Assembly: GCF_024585285.1 (NCBI RefSeq)
Contig: NZ_CP040755.1
Location: 1,860,001-1,924,000 of the forward strand
Length of the DNA: 64,000 nt
DNA from: Colwellia sp. M166
GTDB taxonomy: Bacteria; Pseudomonadota; Gammaproteobacteria; Enterobacterales; Alteromonadaceae
Direction: 5' to 3'
Below the pieces are notes generated by a model. It was not told where the DNA came from. It made no database searches and saw nothing but the letters and a program-made list of their open reading frames with translations. Numbering within the stretch: the first letter of the stretch is position 1; each line of letters starts with the position of its first letter. The translations under genes and the position numbers were made by a program. Of this stretch, positions 17,206-26,954 are shown piece by piece.

Positions 17206-17460
17206 ATGGCCAGAAAAAAAATTGAAAATTTAAGCTTTGAAGAATCATTAGATGAATTAGACACCATAGTGCAAAATTTAGAGCAAGGCGATCTTGCTCT
17301 TGAAGAGTCAATGGCTTTATTTGAGCGCGGTTTGCACCTAAGTCAACATAATCAAGAAAAGCTAAAAAGTGCTGAGCAGCAAATTAATATTTTGCTAGAA
17401 AAAAATGGCCAAAGCCAATTATCACCATTCAATACTGACGAGACTATCAGCAGTGACTAA
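17206..17460 (+). CDS. xseB: Exodeoxyribonuclease VII small subunit
   Basis: Small subunit (84 residues; E. coli 80) that binds the large subunit XseA; the complex degrades single-stranded DNA to short oligonucleotides. The coiled-coil text SFEESLDELDTIVQNLEQG and the following EESMALFERGLHL are diagnostic. The last bases overlap the beginning of ispA, as in E. coli and Vibrio where xseB-ispA-dxs is a conserved cluster. Divergent from pomA with a 230-bp gap. Confidence 0.95.
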   Translation: MARKKIENLSFEESLDELDTIVQNLEQGDLALEESMALFERGLHLSQHNQEKLKSAEQQINILLEKNGQSQLSPFNTDETISSD

Positions 17461-18343
17461 ACTTAAAAACCTTGATAATGTGCAAGCGCGTATTGACACT
17501 TATTTAACTGCTAAACTTGACAGCTTAGCGCGCAATGATGAAAAACTATTGGCTGCTATGCGTTATGGTTTACTCATTGGTGGTAAGCGTATGCGTCCCT
17601 ACTTAGCCTATATTACCGGCGAAGCTTTAGCTGCTGAGCAACATGACATTGACGGTGTTGCCGCAGCAATTGAGTGCATTCATGCCTATTCCTTATTGCA
17701 CGATGACCTACCGGCAATGGATGACGATGACTTACGTCGTGGTCAACCGACTTGTCACAAAGCCTTTGATGAAGCGACCGCTATTCTCGCTGGTGATAGT
17801 TTACAAACCTTAGCTTTTGATATTATTGCCAATCATGATTTCTCTGAAGCTGTTACTAGTAAACGTATTATTTTATTACGTTACTTAGTCAATGCCGCAG
17901 GTTATCAAGGTATGTGTGGCGGTCAAGCGTTAGATTTAGCTGGCACAGATAAAAGCATTACACTTGCAGAATTAGAGCACTTACATTCTTTAAAAACCGG
18001 CGCTTTACTTGAGGCATCGGTTATGATGGCTGCTGAATGCAGTCAACAAGCGACAGAAAATGATAAAAAACAATTAGTACAATATGCTAAATTAATTGGT
18101 TTAGCTTACCAAGTGCGAGATGATATTATCGATATCACATCAACGGAAGAAGAGTTAGGCAAACCAACAGGCTCTGACCTTGCTGCTAACAAAAGTACCT
18201 ACCCTGCACTGTTGGGTTTATCTGGCGCACAAGAGAAAGCAGAAAACTTATATCAACAAGCGCTTCAAGCTTTAAGCACTTTGCCTTACAATACCCAGAG
18301 CTTGTCCGATTTTGCGACTTTCATTGTTAGTCGCAAACATTAA
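17453..18343 (+). CDS. ispA: (2E,6E)-Farnesyl diphosphate synthase
   Basis: Isoprenoid chain-elongation enzyme, condensing IPP with DMAPP and GPP to FPP. The GTG at 17453, overlapping the xseB stop by eight bases, gives 296 residues (E. coli 299) and is preferred to the ATG at 17405, which would lie deep inside xseB. First Asp-rich motif DDLPAMDDDD with the preceding SLLHDD, second motif QVRDDIIDI, and GGKRMRPYL near the N-terminus are all intact. It sits between xseB and dxs, which makes the FPP precursor through the MEP pathway. Confidence 0.94.
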   Translation: MTKLKNLDNVQARIDTYLTAKLDSLARNDEKLLAAMRYGLLIGGKRMRPYLAYITGEALAAEQHDIDGVAAAIECIHAYSLLHDDLPAMDDDDLRRGQPTCHKAFDEATAILAGDSLQTLAFDIIANHDFSEAVTSKRIILLRYLVNAAGYQGMCGGQALDLAGTDKSITLAELEHLHSLKTGALLEASVMMAAECSQQATENDKKQLVQYAKLIGLAYQVRDDIIDITSTEEELGKPTGSDLAANKSTYPALLGLSGAQEKAENLYQQALQALSTLPYNTQSLSDFATFIVSRKH

Positions 18344-18366
18344 TATAAAAAATTTAATTGAATAAT

Positions 18367-20253
18367 ATGACTATAAACCTAACTGAATATCCTTTACTGG
18401 CCAATATTGACAGGCCTGAAGATTTGCGAAAAATAAATAAAAATAAATTAACGCAAGCCAGTGAAGAATTAAGGCGTTACCTCTTAAACTCAGTCAGTAA
18501 AAGTAGTGGCCACTTTGCTTCAGGGCTAGGCACTATTGAGCTAACGGTTGCCTTACATTATGTTTATAACACACCATTTGATCACTTAATTTGGGATGTA
18601 GGCCATCAAGCCTATCCACATAAAATATTGACTGGTCGTCGCGATCAACTGCACACTATTCGTCAAAAAGATGGTTTACACCCTTTCCCATGGCGCGAAG
18701 AAAGCGAATATGACGTGCTGAGTGTCGGACATTCAAGCACTTCAATTTCTGCTGCTTTAGGTTTGGCGGTTGCTGCAGAGCAAGAAGCGAAAAACCGTAA
18801 AGTGGTTGCCGTTATTGGTGATGGTGCTATGACTGCGGGTATGGCATTTGAAGCATTAAATCATGCCGGTGATATCAATAAAGATATGCTCGTCATATTA
18901 AATGATAATGAAATGTCGATTTCAGAAAATGTTGGCGCTTTAAATAATCATTTAGCAAAACTACTTTCAGGCAGCATATATACCGGCATTCGTGAAGGTA
19001 GTAAGCGGATACTTAAAAACATTCCTCCTATTAAAGAACTTGCTAGTCGCGCTGAAGAGCACTTAAAAGGCATGGTAGTGCCAAGTACTTTCTTCGAAGA
19101 ATTGGGCTTTAATTATATTGGCCCTATTGATGGTCATGATGTTAACGGTTTAGTAAATACTATTTCCAATATGCGCAACCTAAAAGGCCCTCAGTTATTA
19201 CATATTGCCACTAAAAAAGGTAAAGGTTATCAACAGGCTGAGCAAGATCCAATCAAGTATCATGCTGTACCTAAGTTTGATCACACAGAAACAACATTAC
19301 CTAAAAGTGCACCAAGCTTGCCAAGCTATTCAGCCATATTCGGCGATTGGCTCTGCAAAACAGCCGAGCAAGACAGTAAACTAGCCGCGATCACTCCAGC
19401 CATGCGAGAAGGCTCTGGTATGGTGCAATTTAGCCAGCGCTTTCCAGAACAATATTTTGATGTCGCTATTGCCGAACAACATGCGGTAACCTTTGCTGCC
19501 GGTTTAGCTATTGGTGGACGCAAGCCTGTTGTCGCTATTTACTCAAGCTTTTTACAGCGTGGCTATGACCAATTTATTCATGATGTTGCTATTCAAAACT
19601 TACCGGTTTTGTTTGCTATTGATCGCGCCGGTATTGTTGGTGCTGATGGCCCTACACATCAAGGTTCATTTGATTTAAGCTTTATGCGTTGCATACCTAA
19701 CTTAACGATTATGGCGCCATCTGATGAGCGTGAATGCCAATTAATGCTCAACACGGGCTATCAATTAACTACCCCAGCTGCTGTACGTTACCCACGCGGC
19801 TGTGGCAATGGTGCTGAATTACCTACACTCAATGAAACTATTGAGCTTGGTAAAGCTAATACCATACGTGCAATAGATGACAGCACTACAACCACTAAAG
19901 TGGCGATACTTAACTTTGGTACAACACTGAGCCAAGCGAAAATAGCCGCAGAAGATATTAATGCCACGTTAGTTGATATGCGTTTCGTTAAACCGTTAGA
20001 CCAAGATATCATCAAAACATTATGTGCTAACCACGACTGTATCGTCACCGTTGAAGATAATGCCATTGCCGGTGGTGCAGGCTCGGGTGTTAATGAGTTT
20101 ATTTTAAGCCAAGGTATAGCGAAAAAGATCCTCAATATAGGACTACCTGATAGTTTTATTAAGCACGGCACACAGGCTGAAATTCACCAAGAGCTTGGTT
20201 TGGATAGTGAAGGTATACTTGAGAAGATAAAGCAGTTTACCGCTTTAAATTAA
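18367..20253 (+). CDS. dxs: 1-deoxy-D-xylulose-5-phosphate synthase
   Basis: Thiamine-diphosphate enzyme that condenses pyruvate and glyceraldehyde 3-phosphate in the first step of the MEP isoprenoid route. It has 628 residues from the ATG at 18367 (E. coli 620); a TTG three codons upstream is possible but unlikely. Visible are [13 protein letters not shown] near 80, the ThDP motif [18 protein letters not shown] near 150, the catalytic Glu in [14 protein letters not shown] near 365, and [14 protein letters not shown] near 425. It follows ispA by 23 bases and ends with a bidirectional terminator. Its need for ThDP links it to the thiamine genes in this window. Confidence 0.95.
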   Translation: MTINLTEYPLLANIDRPEDLRKINKNKLTQASEELRRYLLNSVSKSSGHFASGLGTIELTVALHYVYNTPFDHLIWDVGHQAYPHKILTGRRDQLHTIRQKDGLHPFPWREESEYDVLSVGHSSTSISAALGLAVAAEQEAKNRKVVAVIGDGAMTAGMAFEALNHAGDINKDMLVILNDNEMSISENVGALNNHLAKLLSGSIYTGIREGSKRILKNIPPIKELASRAEEHLKGMVVPSTFFEELGFNYIGPIDGHDVNGLVNTISNMRNLKGPQLLHIATKKGKGYQQAEQDPIKYHAVPKFDHTETTLPKSAPSLPSYSAIFGDWLCKTAEQDSKLAAITPAMREGSGMVQFSQRFPEQYFDVAIAEQHAVTFAAGLAIGGRKPVVAIYSSFLQRGYDQFIHDVAIQNLPVLFAIDRAGIVGADGPTHQGSFDLSFMRCIPNLTIMAPSDERECQLMLNTGYQLTTPAAVRYPRGCGNGAELPTLNETIELGKANTIRAIDDSTTTTKVAILNFGTTLSQAKIAAEDINATLVDMRFVKPLDQDIIKTLCANHDCIVTVEDNAIAGGAGSGVNEFILSQGIAKKILNIGLPDSFIKHGTQAEIHQELGLDSEGILEKIKQFTALN

Positions 20254-20280
20254 ACCTTTAAAACATATTCAAAGATAATA

Positions 20281-20316
20281 AAAAAGCTATTTGAATTTAA
20301 TCAAATAGCTTTTTTA
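20281..20316. terminator. Bidirectional terminator between dxs and ribBX
   Basis: AAAAAGCTATTTGA/TCAAATAGCTTTTT is a long stem with A and T tracts on both sides, between convergent operons. Confidence 0.85.
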
Positions 20317-20406
20317 TTGAGCTGCTAAAAGTTATTCTAGTGATAAGTAATTACAACGCACTCAATTGAATAACAAGTACGTTGATTTCGCTTAACAAAA
20401 CCGTTT

Positions 20407-21516
20407 TTAATCAGCAATATACTCAACCACTTCTAGACCAAAGCCTGAAAGTGAATGATATTTAGTCTGTGAGCTTAATAAACGCATTTTACTGACTCCT
20501 AGATTAGCTAAAATTTGTGAGCCAACACCAACGTTGCGAGAGCCAACATGACGTTTAACTTCTTTAACAGCTCCACCGGCGTCTAATTTTGCATATTTTT
20601 GTACTTGCGCAATAAGCTCCATAGGTGACTCATGTTTGCCTAATAGGACTAACACACCGCCTTCTTTGGCAATTTTTTCTAACGCATCAGCCATTGGCCA
20701 TTTAGCGACACTTTCGCGTTGACTAAATAATAAATCTCTAAAGGTGTTTTCTAAGTGTACACGCACTAAAGTGGGCTCTTCTGGATTAATTTCACCTTTC
20801 GTTAAGGCAAAATGTGCTTGGCCGTCAATAGTGTCTTTAAATACCGTAAGATCAAAATCACCAAACGCGGTTGGTAGCTTACATTGAGAAACACGTTCAA
20901 TGGTGGTTTCGTTAGCATTACGGTATTCAATTAAATCGGCAATAGTGCCCATTTTAACGCCGTGTTTTTCAGCAATAACTTCAAGATCAGGACGACGCGC
21001 CATGGTGCCGTCTTCATTGAGTATTTCAACAATAACAGCGGCCGCTTCAAGACCAGCTAAACGTGCTAAATCAACACTTGCTTCAGTATGGCCAGCACGA
21101 TTTAAAACACCACCATCTTTAGCAATCAGCGGGAAAATATGGCCTGGTTGTACGATCGAGTTATGATCAGCATCCTTGCCGACTGCCGCTAATACGGTTG
21201 TCGCTCGATCAGCAGCAGAAATACCTGTGGTAACACCTTCAGCAGCTTCAATAGAAACCGTAAAGTTAGTGGTAAATTGTGCGTCATTTTTATCAACCAT
21301 CAAAGGTAATTTTAACAATTCACAGCGTTCTGCTGACATTGGCATACAAATAAGGCCACGGCCATGAGTTGCCATAAAGTTAATCGCTTCTGGCGTAACT
21401 TTTTCTGCTGCCATAATGAAGTCACCTTCATTTTCGCGATCTTCGTCATCCATTAGGATGACCATTTTACCTTGAGCTATATCGTCGATAATCTCTTGTG
21501 GCGTGTTTAAATTCAT
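20407..21516 (-). CDS. ribB: 3,4-dihydroxy-2-butanone-4-phosphate synthase with degenerate GTP cyclohydrolase II domain (RibBX type)
   Basis: 369 residues from ATG 21516, which has AGAGG eight bases upstream; an in-frame upstream start would overlap ribE. Residues 1-205 are a complete DHBP synthase ([10 protein letters not shown] at 23-32, [25 protein letters not shown]), making the four-carbon riboflavin precursor. The C-terminal part aligns with GTP cyclohydrolase II but lacks the zinc Cys residues: where that enzyme reads RVHSEC...CDC, this reads [18 protein letters not shown]. It is therefore probably not a cyclohydrolase and matches the RibBX variant described in Shewanella and other Proteobacteria. 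A separate ribA is expected elsewhere. It is the last gene of nrdR-ribD-ribE-ribBX. Confidence 0.88.
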   Translation of the reverse strand: MNLNTPQEIIDDIAQGKMVILMDDEDRENEGDFIMAAEKVTPEAINFMATHGRGLICMPMSAERCELLKLPLMVDKNDAQFTTNFTVSIEAAEGVTTGISAADRATTVLAAVGKDADHNSIVQPGHIFPLIAKDGGVLNRAGHTEASVDLARLAGLEAAAVIVEILNEDGTMARRPDLEVIAEKHGVKMGTIADLIEYRNANETTIERVSQCKLPTAFGDFDLTVFKDTIDGQAHFALTKGEINPEEPTLVRVHLENTFRDLLFSQRESVAKWPMADALEKIAKEGGVLVLLGKHESPMELIAQVQKYAKLDAGGAVKEVKRHVGSRNVGVGSQILANLGVSKMRLLSSQTKYHSLSGFGLEVVEYIAD

Positions 21517-21526
21517 GACAACCTCT

Positions 21527-22186
21527 TTATTTAATAAAACCACTGCGCGCTAATAACGCGTGTGTAACACCTGAAGCTTCTGGCTTGTCAGCTGTTTGCT
21601 TGGTAAGTAATCTTTCAATGTATCGGGCGATTAAATCAACTTCTAGGTTAACTTTAGTGCCCACTTGATATTGATTGATAATAGTTTGTTGTGTGGTATG
21701 TGGCACAATCGTTAAACGAAACTTATCTGCTGTTAAGCTGTTAACGGTTAAGCTTGTACCATCAATAGTAATTGAACCTTTTTCGGCAATATAGGCGGCT
21801 AGTTCTGTTGGCATAGTCAGCCAGTAATCAATACTATTACCTTGATGCTCAATGCTGGTAATTTCACTCACCGAATCAACATGCCCTGAAACCATATGGC
21901 CGCCAAAACGCGTGGTTGGTAGCATGGCTTTTTCAAGATTAACGCTATCACCTATTTGATAATAAGCTAAAGCTGTGCGTGCTAATGTTTCACTCGAAAC
22001 ATCAGCGCTAAAGCTAGCACTGTCTATCGCAACAACCGTTAAGCAAATGCCATTAGTGGCAATTGAGTCGCCTAATTTAACATCTGACAAGTCTAATGTT
22101 GCAGTATCAATAGTAACGCGTGCGCCACCACCGGAGGTATTAATTGCTCTCAAACGCCCTACGGCTTCTATGATCCCTGTAAACAT
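21527..22186 (-). CDS. ribE: Riboflavin synthase alpha chain
   Basis: Enzyme of 219 residues (E. coli RibC/RibE 213) that dismutates two 6,7-dimethyl-8-ribityllumazine molecules to riboflavin. It shows the internal duplication of two lumazine-binding barrels: [12 protein letters not shown], then GICLTVVAI and, in the second half, [11 protein letters not shown] and [10 protein letters not shown]. It lies between ribD and ribBX, ten bases from the latter. ribH, usually next in the operon of relatives, is not in this window because the operon is followed by convergent dxs. Confidence 0.94.
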   Translation of the reverse strand: MFTGIIEAVGRLRAINTSGGGARVTIDTATLDLSDVKLGDSIATNGICLTVVAIDSASFSADVSSETLARTALAYYQIGDSVNLEKAMLPTTRFGGHMVSGHVDSVSEITSIEHQGNSIDYWLTMPTELAAYIAEKGSITIDGTSLTVNSLTADKFRLTIVPHTTQQTIINQYQVGTKVNLEVDLIARYIERLLTKQTADKPEASGVTHALLARSGFIK

Positions 22187-22250
22187 TGTTTATCTCGTCA
22201 CTTATTTATCTGTTTATACTGAAAAGAATACTCTTGTCAGCCTATCGATA

Positions 22251-23378
22251 TTAACGACTAAATTTTGCCGTTAATCTAATATCTTTGCCTATCATGCGAA
22301 TATCGGTAACATCAAGATTTTTCGCTGCTGATAACTGCTTAACGTCGGGCATATTAACTAAGCTTTTTCCGTCAGCGCCCATAAGTTTAGGCGCTTGGTA
22401 AAGTACTAATTCGTCAACTAAATTTTCGCTAATAAATGCGCCAGCTAACTGAGCACCTGACTCAATTAAAATATCGTTCAAACCTTGTTTAGCTAAATAA
22501 GCCAATAATGCACGAAGATCAATATGATCACTATTTTTCGCCTTAACCATAGGCACTTGTTCTACGAAATGAGGCCAAGTTAGGTCATTTTCAATAGTAT
22601 GTCGAATTAATAATATTTTACTCTCGCTTTGGAAGATAGCGAGATCAGGTGTTAAGCGGTTTTTGCCATCAATAATAATACGCACAGGTTGTCTAACATC
22701 GGCTTGTGCATAGCTATTTTTTAACTCACCTAAGTCATGCCAACGTACAGTCATCTTGGCAGCATCAAAAATGACCGAATCGGCGCCACAAACAACCGCA
22801 CAACTTTGCGCTCTTAGGCGTTGCACATCAGTGCGCGCTTCACTCGAGGTTATCCATTGACTTTCACCGCTGGCCATTGCGGTTTTACCATCAAGGCTTG
22901 CGGCAAGCTTAACGCGAACATAAGGCAGTTTAGTGGTCATTAATTGAATAAAGCCCGGATTTAAAGCCCGGGCATCTTGCTCAAGTAGCCCAAATTGTGT
23001 CGTTATACCTGCAGCATTTAAAAGTTCAAGGCCGCGGCCCGATACTTTCGGATTAGGATCCACCATAGCGGCAATAACATGGCCTACTTGCGCTTTAATT
23101 AACGCTTCTGCACACGGTGGTGTTAAACCATAATGACTACAAGGCTCTAATGTAACATAGGCAGTAGCGCCCTTCGCCTTGTTGCCCGCTTGTTTTAACG
23201 CATGAACTTCAGCATGCCCCTGCCCAGCTTTTTGATGATAACCTTCGCCGACAATTTCATCATTGAGCACGATCACGCAACCAACCCGTGGGTTAGGCGA
23301 AGTGGTAAAGTGGCCACGCTTTGCCAAATTAATGGCACCTTGCATAAACTTATAATCTGCTAAAGAAAAATCACTCAT
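22251..23378 (-). CDS. ribD: Bifunctional diaminohydroxyphosphoribosylaminopyrimidine deaminase / 5-amino-6-(5-phosphoribosylamino)uracil reductase
   Basis: 375-residue riboflavin enzyme (E. coli 367). The N-terminal deaminase half has the zinc motif HAEVHALKQAG and PCSHYGLTPPC near 75-88. The C-terminal reductase half (RibD_C) includes RVKLAASLDGKTAMASGESQ near 150-170 and DILIESGAQLAGAF near 310. It is second in the operon after nrdR, 38 bases downstream. Confidence 0.95.
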   Translation of the reverse strand: MSDFSLADYKFMQGAINLAKRGHFTTSPNPRVGCVIVLNDEIVGEGYHQKAGQGHAEVHALKQAGNKAKGATAYVTLEPCSHYGLTPPCAEALIKAQVGHVIAAMVDPNPKVSGRGLELLNAAGITTQFGLLEQDARALNPGFIQLMTTKLPYVRVKLAASLDGKTAMASGESQWITSSEARTDVQRLRAQSCAVVCGADSVIFDAAKMTVRWHDLGELKNSYAQADVRQPVRIIIDGKNRLTPDLAIFQSESKILLIRHTIENDLTWPHFVEQVPMVKAKNSDHIDLRALLAYLAKQGLNDILIESGAQLAGAFISENLVDELVLYQAPKLMGADGKSLVNMPDVKQLSAAKNLDVTDIRMIGKDIRLTAKFSR

Positions 23379-23416
23379 TATTGCACTCGAGGTTAAGCCT
23401 AATTATGTTTAACTCG

Positions 23417-23872
23417 TTAGTCATCATCGCCTAAACGGGCAATTTCTTCACCAAATTCTTTGATATCTTCAAACGAACGATAAACTGAAGCAAAACGAAT
23501 ATAAGCAACTTTATCTAAGCTTTTTAGTTGCTTCATAATAATAGTTCCCAACATTTCACTCGATACTTCCCGCTCACCAGTAGCTCGTAGTTGCGATTTA
23601 AGTTTATTAATCGACAATTCCATTTCTTCGGTGCTAACCGGTCTTTTTTCTAAGGCTCGTAATAAGCCACTGCGCATTTTATCTTCGTTGAAAGGTTCAC
23701 GAGAACCATCACGTTTTATAATGCGCGGCATCACTAACTCAGCACTTTCAAAGGTAGTATACCTTTCATGGCACGCTAAACATTCGCGACGACGGCGGAC
23801 TTGATGACCATCAGAAACTAAACGAGAGTCGATAACTTTAGTATCGGTGGCTGAACAAAAAGGGCAATACAT
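23417..23872 (-). CDS. nrdR: Transcriptional repressor NrdR
   Basis: Regulator of ribonucleotide reductase genes, 151 residues (E. coli 149). The N-terminal zinc ribbon CPFC...CLAC with [20 protein letters not shown] is followed by an ATP-cone (residues 49-139) that senses ATP/dATP. It binds NrdR boxes before nrd operons, none of which is in this window. It is first in an operon with ribD, ribE and ribB, the usual neighbours in gammaproteobacteria. Confidence 0.96.
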   Translation of the reverse strand: MYCPFCSATDTKVIDSRLVSDGHQVRRRRECLACHERYTTFESAELVMPRIIKRDGSREPFNEDKMRSGLLRALEKRPVSTEEMELSINKLKSQLRATGEREVSSEMLGTIIMKQLKSLDKVAYIRFASVYRSFEDIKEFGEEIARLGDDD

Positions 23873-23962
23873 GGATTAGTTCCACAGTCGTGAGAATTTA
23901 ATCTCGCTATTTTAATTGAAAATCATTCATTAAGCTAAAAATCTTGCCATTAAAGCGAATTT

Positions 23963-24014
23963 ATACCAAGTTTATTAAGTTTGTTCCCACTCAGAAACTT
24001 AGTAAAATTGGTAT
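23963..24014. repeat. Dispersed repeat, minimal copy D (52 bp)
   Basis: The left terminal sequence ATACCAAGTTTATTAAG with TTGTTCCCACTCAG is joined almost directly to the right end (AACTTAGTAAAATTGGTAT), so the interior is deleted. It would fold as one hairpin. It lies in the nrdR-glyA gap. Confidence 0.7.
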
Positions 24015-24026
24015 TAAACCGTTAAA

Positions 24027-24058
24027 TAAAAAATGGCCACTACTGTGGCCATTTTTTA
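24027..24058. terminator. Terminator downstream of glyA
   Basis: AAAATGGCCAC/GTGGCCATTTT with a four-base loop is flanked by A and T runs, 57 bases after the glyA stop. It can work in both directions. Confidence 0.82.
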
Positions 24059-24114
24059 TGACTTGCCTTACGTTTAGTAAAGAAGTCGTGATTTATTCAC
24101 TTTGTTATAACGAA

Positions 24115-25371
24115 TTACTTATAAACAGGAAAACGTGCACAAAGTTCACTTACACCTGCTTGCACTTTAGCAATCACAGCGTCATTGTTAATATCGTCTA
24201 AAATATCACAAATCCAACCCGTGATCATTTGAGTTTCTTCAACACCAAAGCCACGACGCGTAATCGCTGGGGTACCTAAACGTAAGCCAGACGTTACAAA
24301 CGGTGAACGTGGGTCATTTGGTACAGAGTTTTTATTAACGGTGATATGAGCACGACCTAATGCTGCATCAGCATCTTTACCGGTAATGTCTTTATCAATT
24401 AGATCAAGTAGTAATAAATGGTTTTCAGTGCCATTTGACACAACTTTATAACCACGCTCTTGTAACACTGCCACCATAGCTTTGGCATTATCTAACACGT
24501 TTTGTTGGTAAACTTTAAATTCCGGTGCTAACGCTTCTTTAAATGCTACCGCTTTCGCCGCGATAATGTGCATTAATGGGCCACCTTGGCCACCAGGAAA
24601 TACCGCACTGTCTAATTTTTTGTAAATTGCTGCGTCGTCACAACCAGAAACAATTAAACCACCACGTGGGCCTGCTAATGTTTTATGAGTTGTTGTCGAT
24701 ACTACGTGTGCGTGTGGCACTGGATTTGGGTATAAACCTGCAGCAACTAAACCGGCAACGTGCGCCATATCAACGAAGAAGTAGGCATCAACTTTATCGG
24801 CGATTTCACGCATACGAGCCCAGTCAACTATGCCAGAGAATGCAGAAAAACCACCAATGATCATTTCTGGTTTATGCTCTAATGCTAAACGTTCTAATTC
24901 AACATAATCAATATCGCCCGTTTCAGGGTGTAAACCATATTGAATCGCTTCATATGACTTACCAGAAAAGTTGACATGCGAACCATGTGTTAAGTGACCA
25001 CCGTGAGCCAAGCTCATACCGAGCACTTTGCCGCCAGGCGATACTAACGCTTGGAAAACGGCTGCGTTTGCTTGTGAGCCTGCGTGTGGTTGTACGTTAG
25101 CGTAAGTTGCACCAAATAATTCTTTTGCACGGTCAATCGCTAGTTGCTCAGCAACATCAACATATTCACAACCACCGTAATAACGTTTGCCAGGGTAGCC
25201 CTCAGCATATTTATTGGTTAGTTGTGAGCCTTGAGCTTCAAGTACACGTGGGCTACAGTAGTTTTCAGAAGCAATAAGTTCAATGTGTTCTTCTTGGCGA
25301 ACAACTTCATTACTCATTGCTTGATAAAGTTCTGGATCAAAATCAGCAATATTCATATCACGTGTAAACAT
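24115..25371 (-). CDS. glyA: Serine hydroxymethyltransferase
   Basis: PLP enzyme that interconverts serine and glycine with tetrahydrofolate as carbon carrier; 418 residues, close to E. coli (417). It keeps the start [14 protein letters not shown], the block [25 protein letters not shown] and the PLP Lys at about 229 in [13 protein letters not shown]. It is monocistronic with its own promoter region and terminator. In relatives it also precedes nrdR, so the placement is conserved. It feeds one-carbon units to purine and thiamine synthesis. Confidence 0.97.
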   Translation of the reverse strand: MFTRDMNIADFDPELYQAMSNEVVRQEEHIELIASENYCSPRVLEAQGSQLTNKYAEGYPGKRYYGGCEYVDVAEQLAIDRAKELFGATYANVQPHAGSQANAAVFQALVSPGGKVLGMSLAHGGHLTHGSHVNFSGKSYEAIQYGLHPETGDIDYVELERLALEHKPEMIIGGFSAFSGIVDWARMREIADKVDAYFFVDMAHVAGLVAAGLYPNPVPHAHVVSTTTHKTLAGPRGGLIVSGCDDAAIYKKLDSAVFPGGQGGPLMHIIAAKAVAFKEALAPEFKVYQQNVLDNAKAMVAVLQERGYKVVSNGTENHLLLLDLIDKDITGKDADAALGRAHITVNKNSVPNDPRSPFVTSGLRLGTPAITRRGFGVEETQMITGWICDILDDINNDAVIAKVQAGVSELCARFPVYK

Positions 25372-25661
25372 GTTATATCCTCAAGTAGTCTGCCAATAGC
25401 AAGACTTTGGTTGGCGTTAATGCAAAATTAATTGCGGCATATTTTGCCTGAACTTGTAAAGCTTGTACACGGTAAAACCCCGCTCTTTTAGTTCATTTTG
25501 CAATCAAATAGTCGTAAAAGTGAGTGAAATAAGTTTTATTATCAGCTTAAATCAACAATTAAAACCAATATACGTTCTAAAAAAAGCAAAAACAACAAAT
25601 TTAAAACGACATATAGCTGAATATCAAAATTAAATGCTACTTATTTTAAATTAACCGTTCT

Positions 25662-26339
25662 TTATGCTAATTTAACTTTCACAAGTTGCTGATGCTCTTT
25701 CTTACGTTTTCGGTATAAATAATCGACAACAATATAGACAACAAACATCAAGCCATTTGCAATAAGGTAAGCCGGTAAAACGGCTTTAGTACTGGTTTGA
25801 GCTAGCGTATAAATAAACCAATTAACTAGCGGCAGAAAAGGTAATAACGAAATTTGGGTAATCCTCATATATTTCATTGACGATTCACAACTGCTAATAG
25901 CATTATCAATTGCCTTTTCAGGACTGTCACATAACTGTGACCACGCCGCTACACGAACTTTCATTTCAAAATAAACAAAAGCAACTGACAATAAGCTACC
26001 AAAGCCGAGATAAATATTAACTGGCTCGCCCCATTCACCCTGATAAATACCATAAAAAAAGGCAATAAAGATTGCTAAAGTGGCGAGGATATTTAAGACA
26101 AAACAAAGTTTCGCACCATAAGTTCTACGACGGGTGCGCTTGACCAAAGTGGCAATATCCGTTTTAGCTGTTGGTTGTGCTTGCCAATCTTGTGTTAATT
26201 CAGCCCAGGTATCATCAAGCACTTTATTTGATTCAGGGCGGCTGTCTTTTTTTCGCATAATCAGTGTTGTAGACTCAAGTTTGTCTTGTATTTGCTCACT
26301 TTCAGTTGCCATCTTAATTTTATCATTCTCTTCGCTCAT
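25662..26339 (-). CDS. Membrane protein next to ECF sigma factor, possible anti-sigma factor
   Basis: Protein of 225 residues without a family I can name. Residues 1-78 are hydrophilic and charged and contain DDTWAELTQDWQAQP; then four hydrophobic segments follow (about 80-100, 108-126, 160-178, 188-208), and the tail is basic. Its ATG overlaps the stop of the ECF sigma gene by four bases, the usual arrangement for a sigma and its membrane-bound anti-sigma. A cytoplasmic N-terminal domain before membrane helices fits that role, but I see no zinc-binding HxxxCxxC motif. The function is an inference from context. Confidence 0.55.
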   Translation of the reverse strand: MSEENDKIKMATESEQIQDKLESTTLIMRKKDSRPESNKVLDDTWAELTQDWQAQPTAKTDIATLVKRTRRRTYGAKLCFVLNILATLAIFIAFFYGIYQGEWGEPVNIYLGFGSLLSVAFVYFEMKVRVAAWSQLCDSPEKAIDNAISSCESSMKYMRITQISLLPFLPLVNWFIYTLAQTSTKAVLPAYLIANGLMFVVYIVVDYLYRKRKKEHQQLVKVKLA

Positions 26340-26923
26340 ACGGCCTCCAATAACTGCATTAACGCAGTTTTTGCTCGTTGTAACCTTACGCCGACTAAAT
26401 TTACTGTAATCGCTAACACATCAGCTATTTCTTGATAACTCATGCCTTCTAGTGCCAAAGTGATCACTTGTTGCTGTTCAAGTGTTAAACGACGAATAGC
26501 TTGAGCAAGTCGCTGTTGCCTTTGTTGTTGATCTAATGACTGATAAGGGTTAGGTTGCTGGCATTGCTGTTCATCTTGAAGAGGCGATAATTCTTGCTCT
26601 GACTCTGTTTTCACTGTTTTTACCGCCTTAGCAACATGTGTTGCTAATACGTTATGGGCGATACGTGCAATGAAAGTTTTAACCGCAGCATCAGCTCTAA
26701 AGCTTGGTAATGCTTGCCAAATATTTAATGCTATTTCTTGAAATAGCTCTTCTTGAATCGCAGGTTTAGCTTCAAAGCCATTAATAATATGACGTAACAG
26801 TTTCTCATGTTCAGAAACCCATTTGATAAATAGTTTTTGATTGCTCAATGAATAACCCAGTTGATGTTGAGCTGTTTTAAAAACAGTCTTTTTTGAGTCG
26901 CTCAATTCTACTGAGTTATTCAT
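26336..26923 (-). CDS. ECF-type RNA polymerase sigma factor
   Basis: Extracytoplasmic-function sigma-70 family protein, about 195 residues from the ATG at 26923, which has AGGA nine bases upstream; an upstream ATG at 26941 would add six residues. Region 2 is seen in ELFQEIALNIWQALPSF and FIARIAHNVLATHVAK; region 4 in LTLEQQQVITLALEGMSYQE followed by IADVLAITVNLVGVRLQRAK. It lacks regions 1 and 3. It lies 13-30 bases after the ABC permease gene and overlaps the membrane-protein gene, so it may be transcribed with the exporter and control it. Confidence 0.88.
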   Translation of the reverse strand: MNNSVELSDSKKTVFKTAQHQLGYSLSNQKLFIKWVSEHEKLLRHIINGFEAKPAIQEELFQEIALNIWQALPSFRADAAVKTFIARIAHNVLATHVAKAVKTVKTESEQELSPLQDEQQCQQPNPYQSLDQQQRQQRLAQAIRRLTLEQQQVITLALEGMSYQEIADVLAITVNLVGVRLQRAKTALMQLLEAV

Positions 26924-26954
26924 TTTATTCAATCCTAGCATTCATTCACTATTG

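Noticed and set aside
25372..25661. Leader of glyA considered for a glycine riboswitch
   Set aside because: The conserved glycine-riboswitch core is not seen and glyA in gammaproteobacteria is controlled by PurR/MetR-type proteins.
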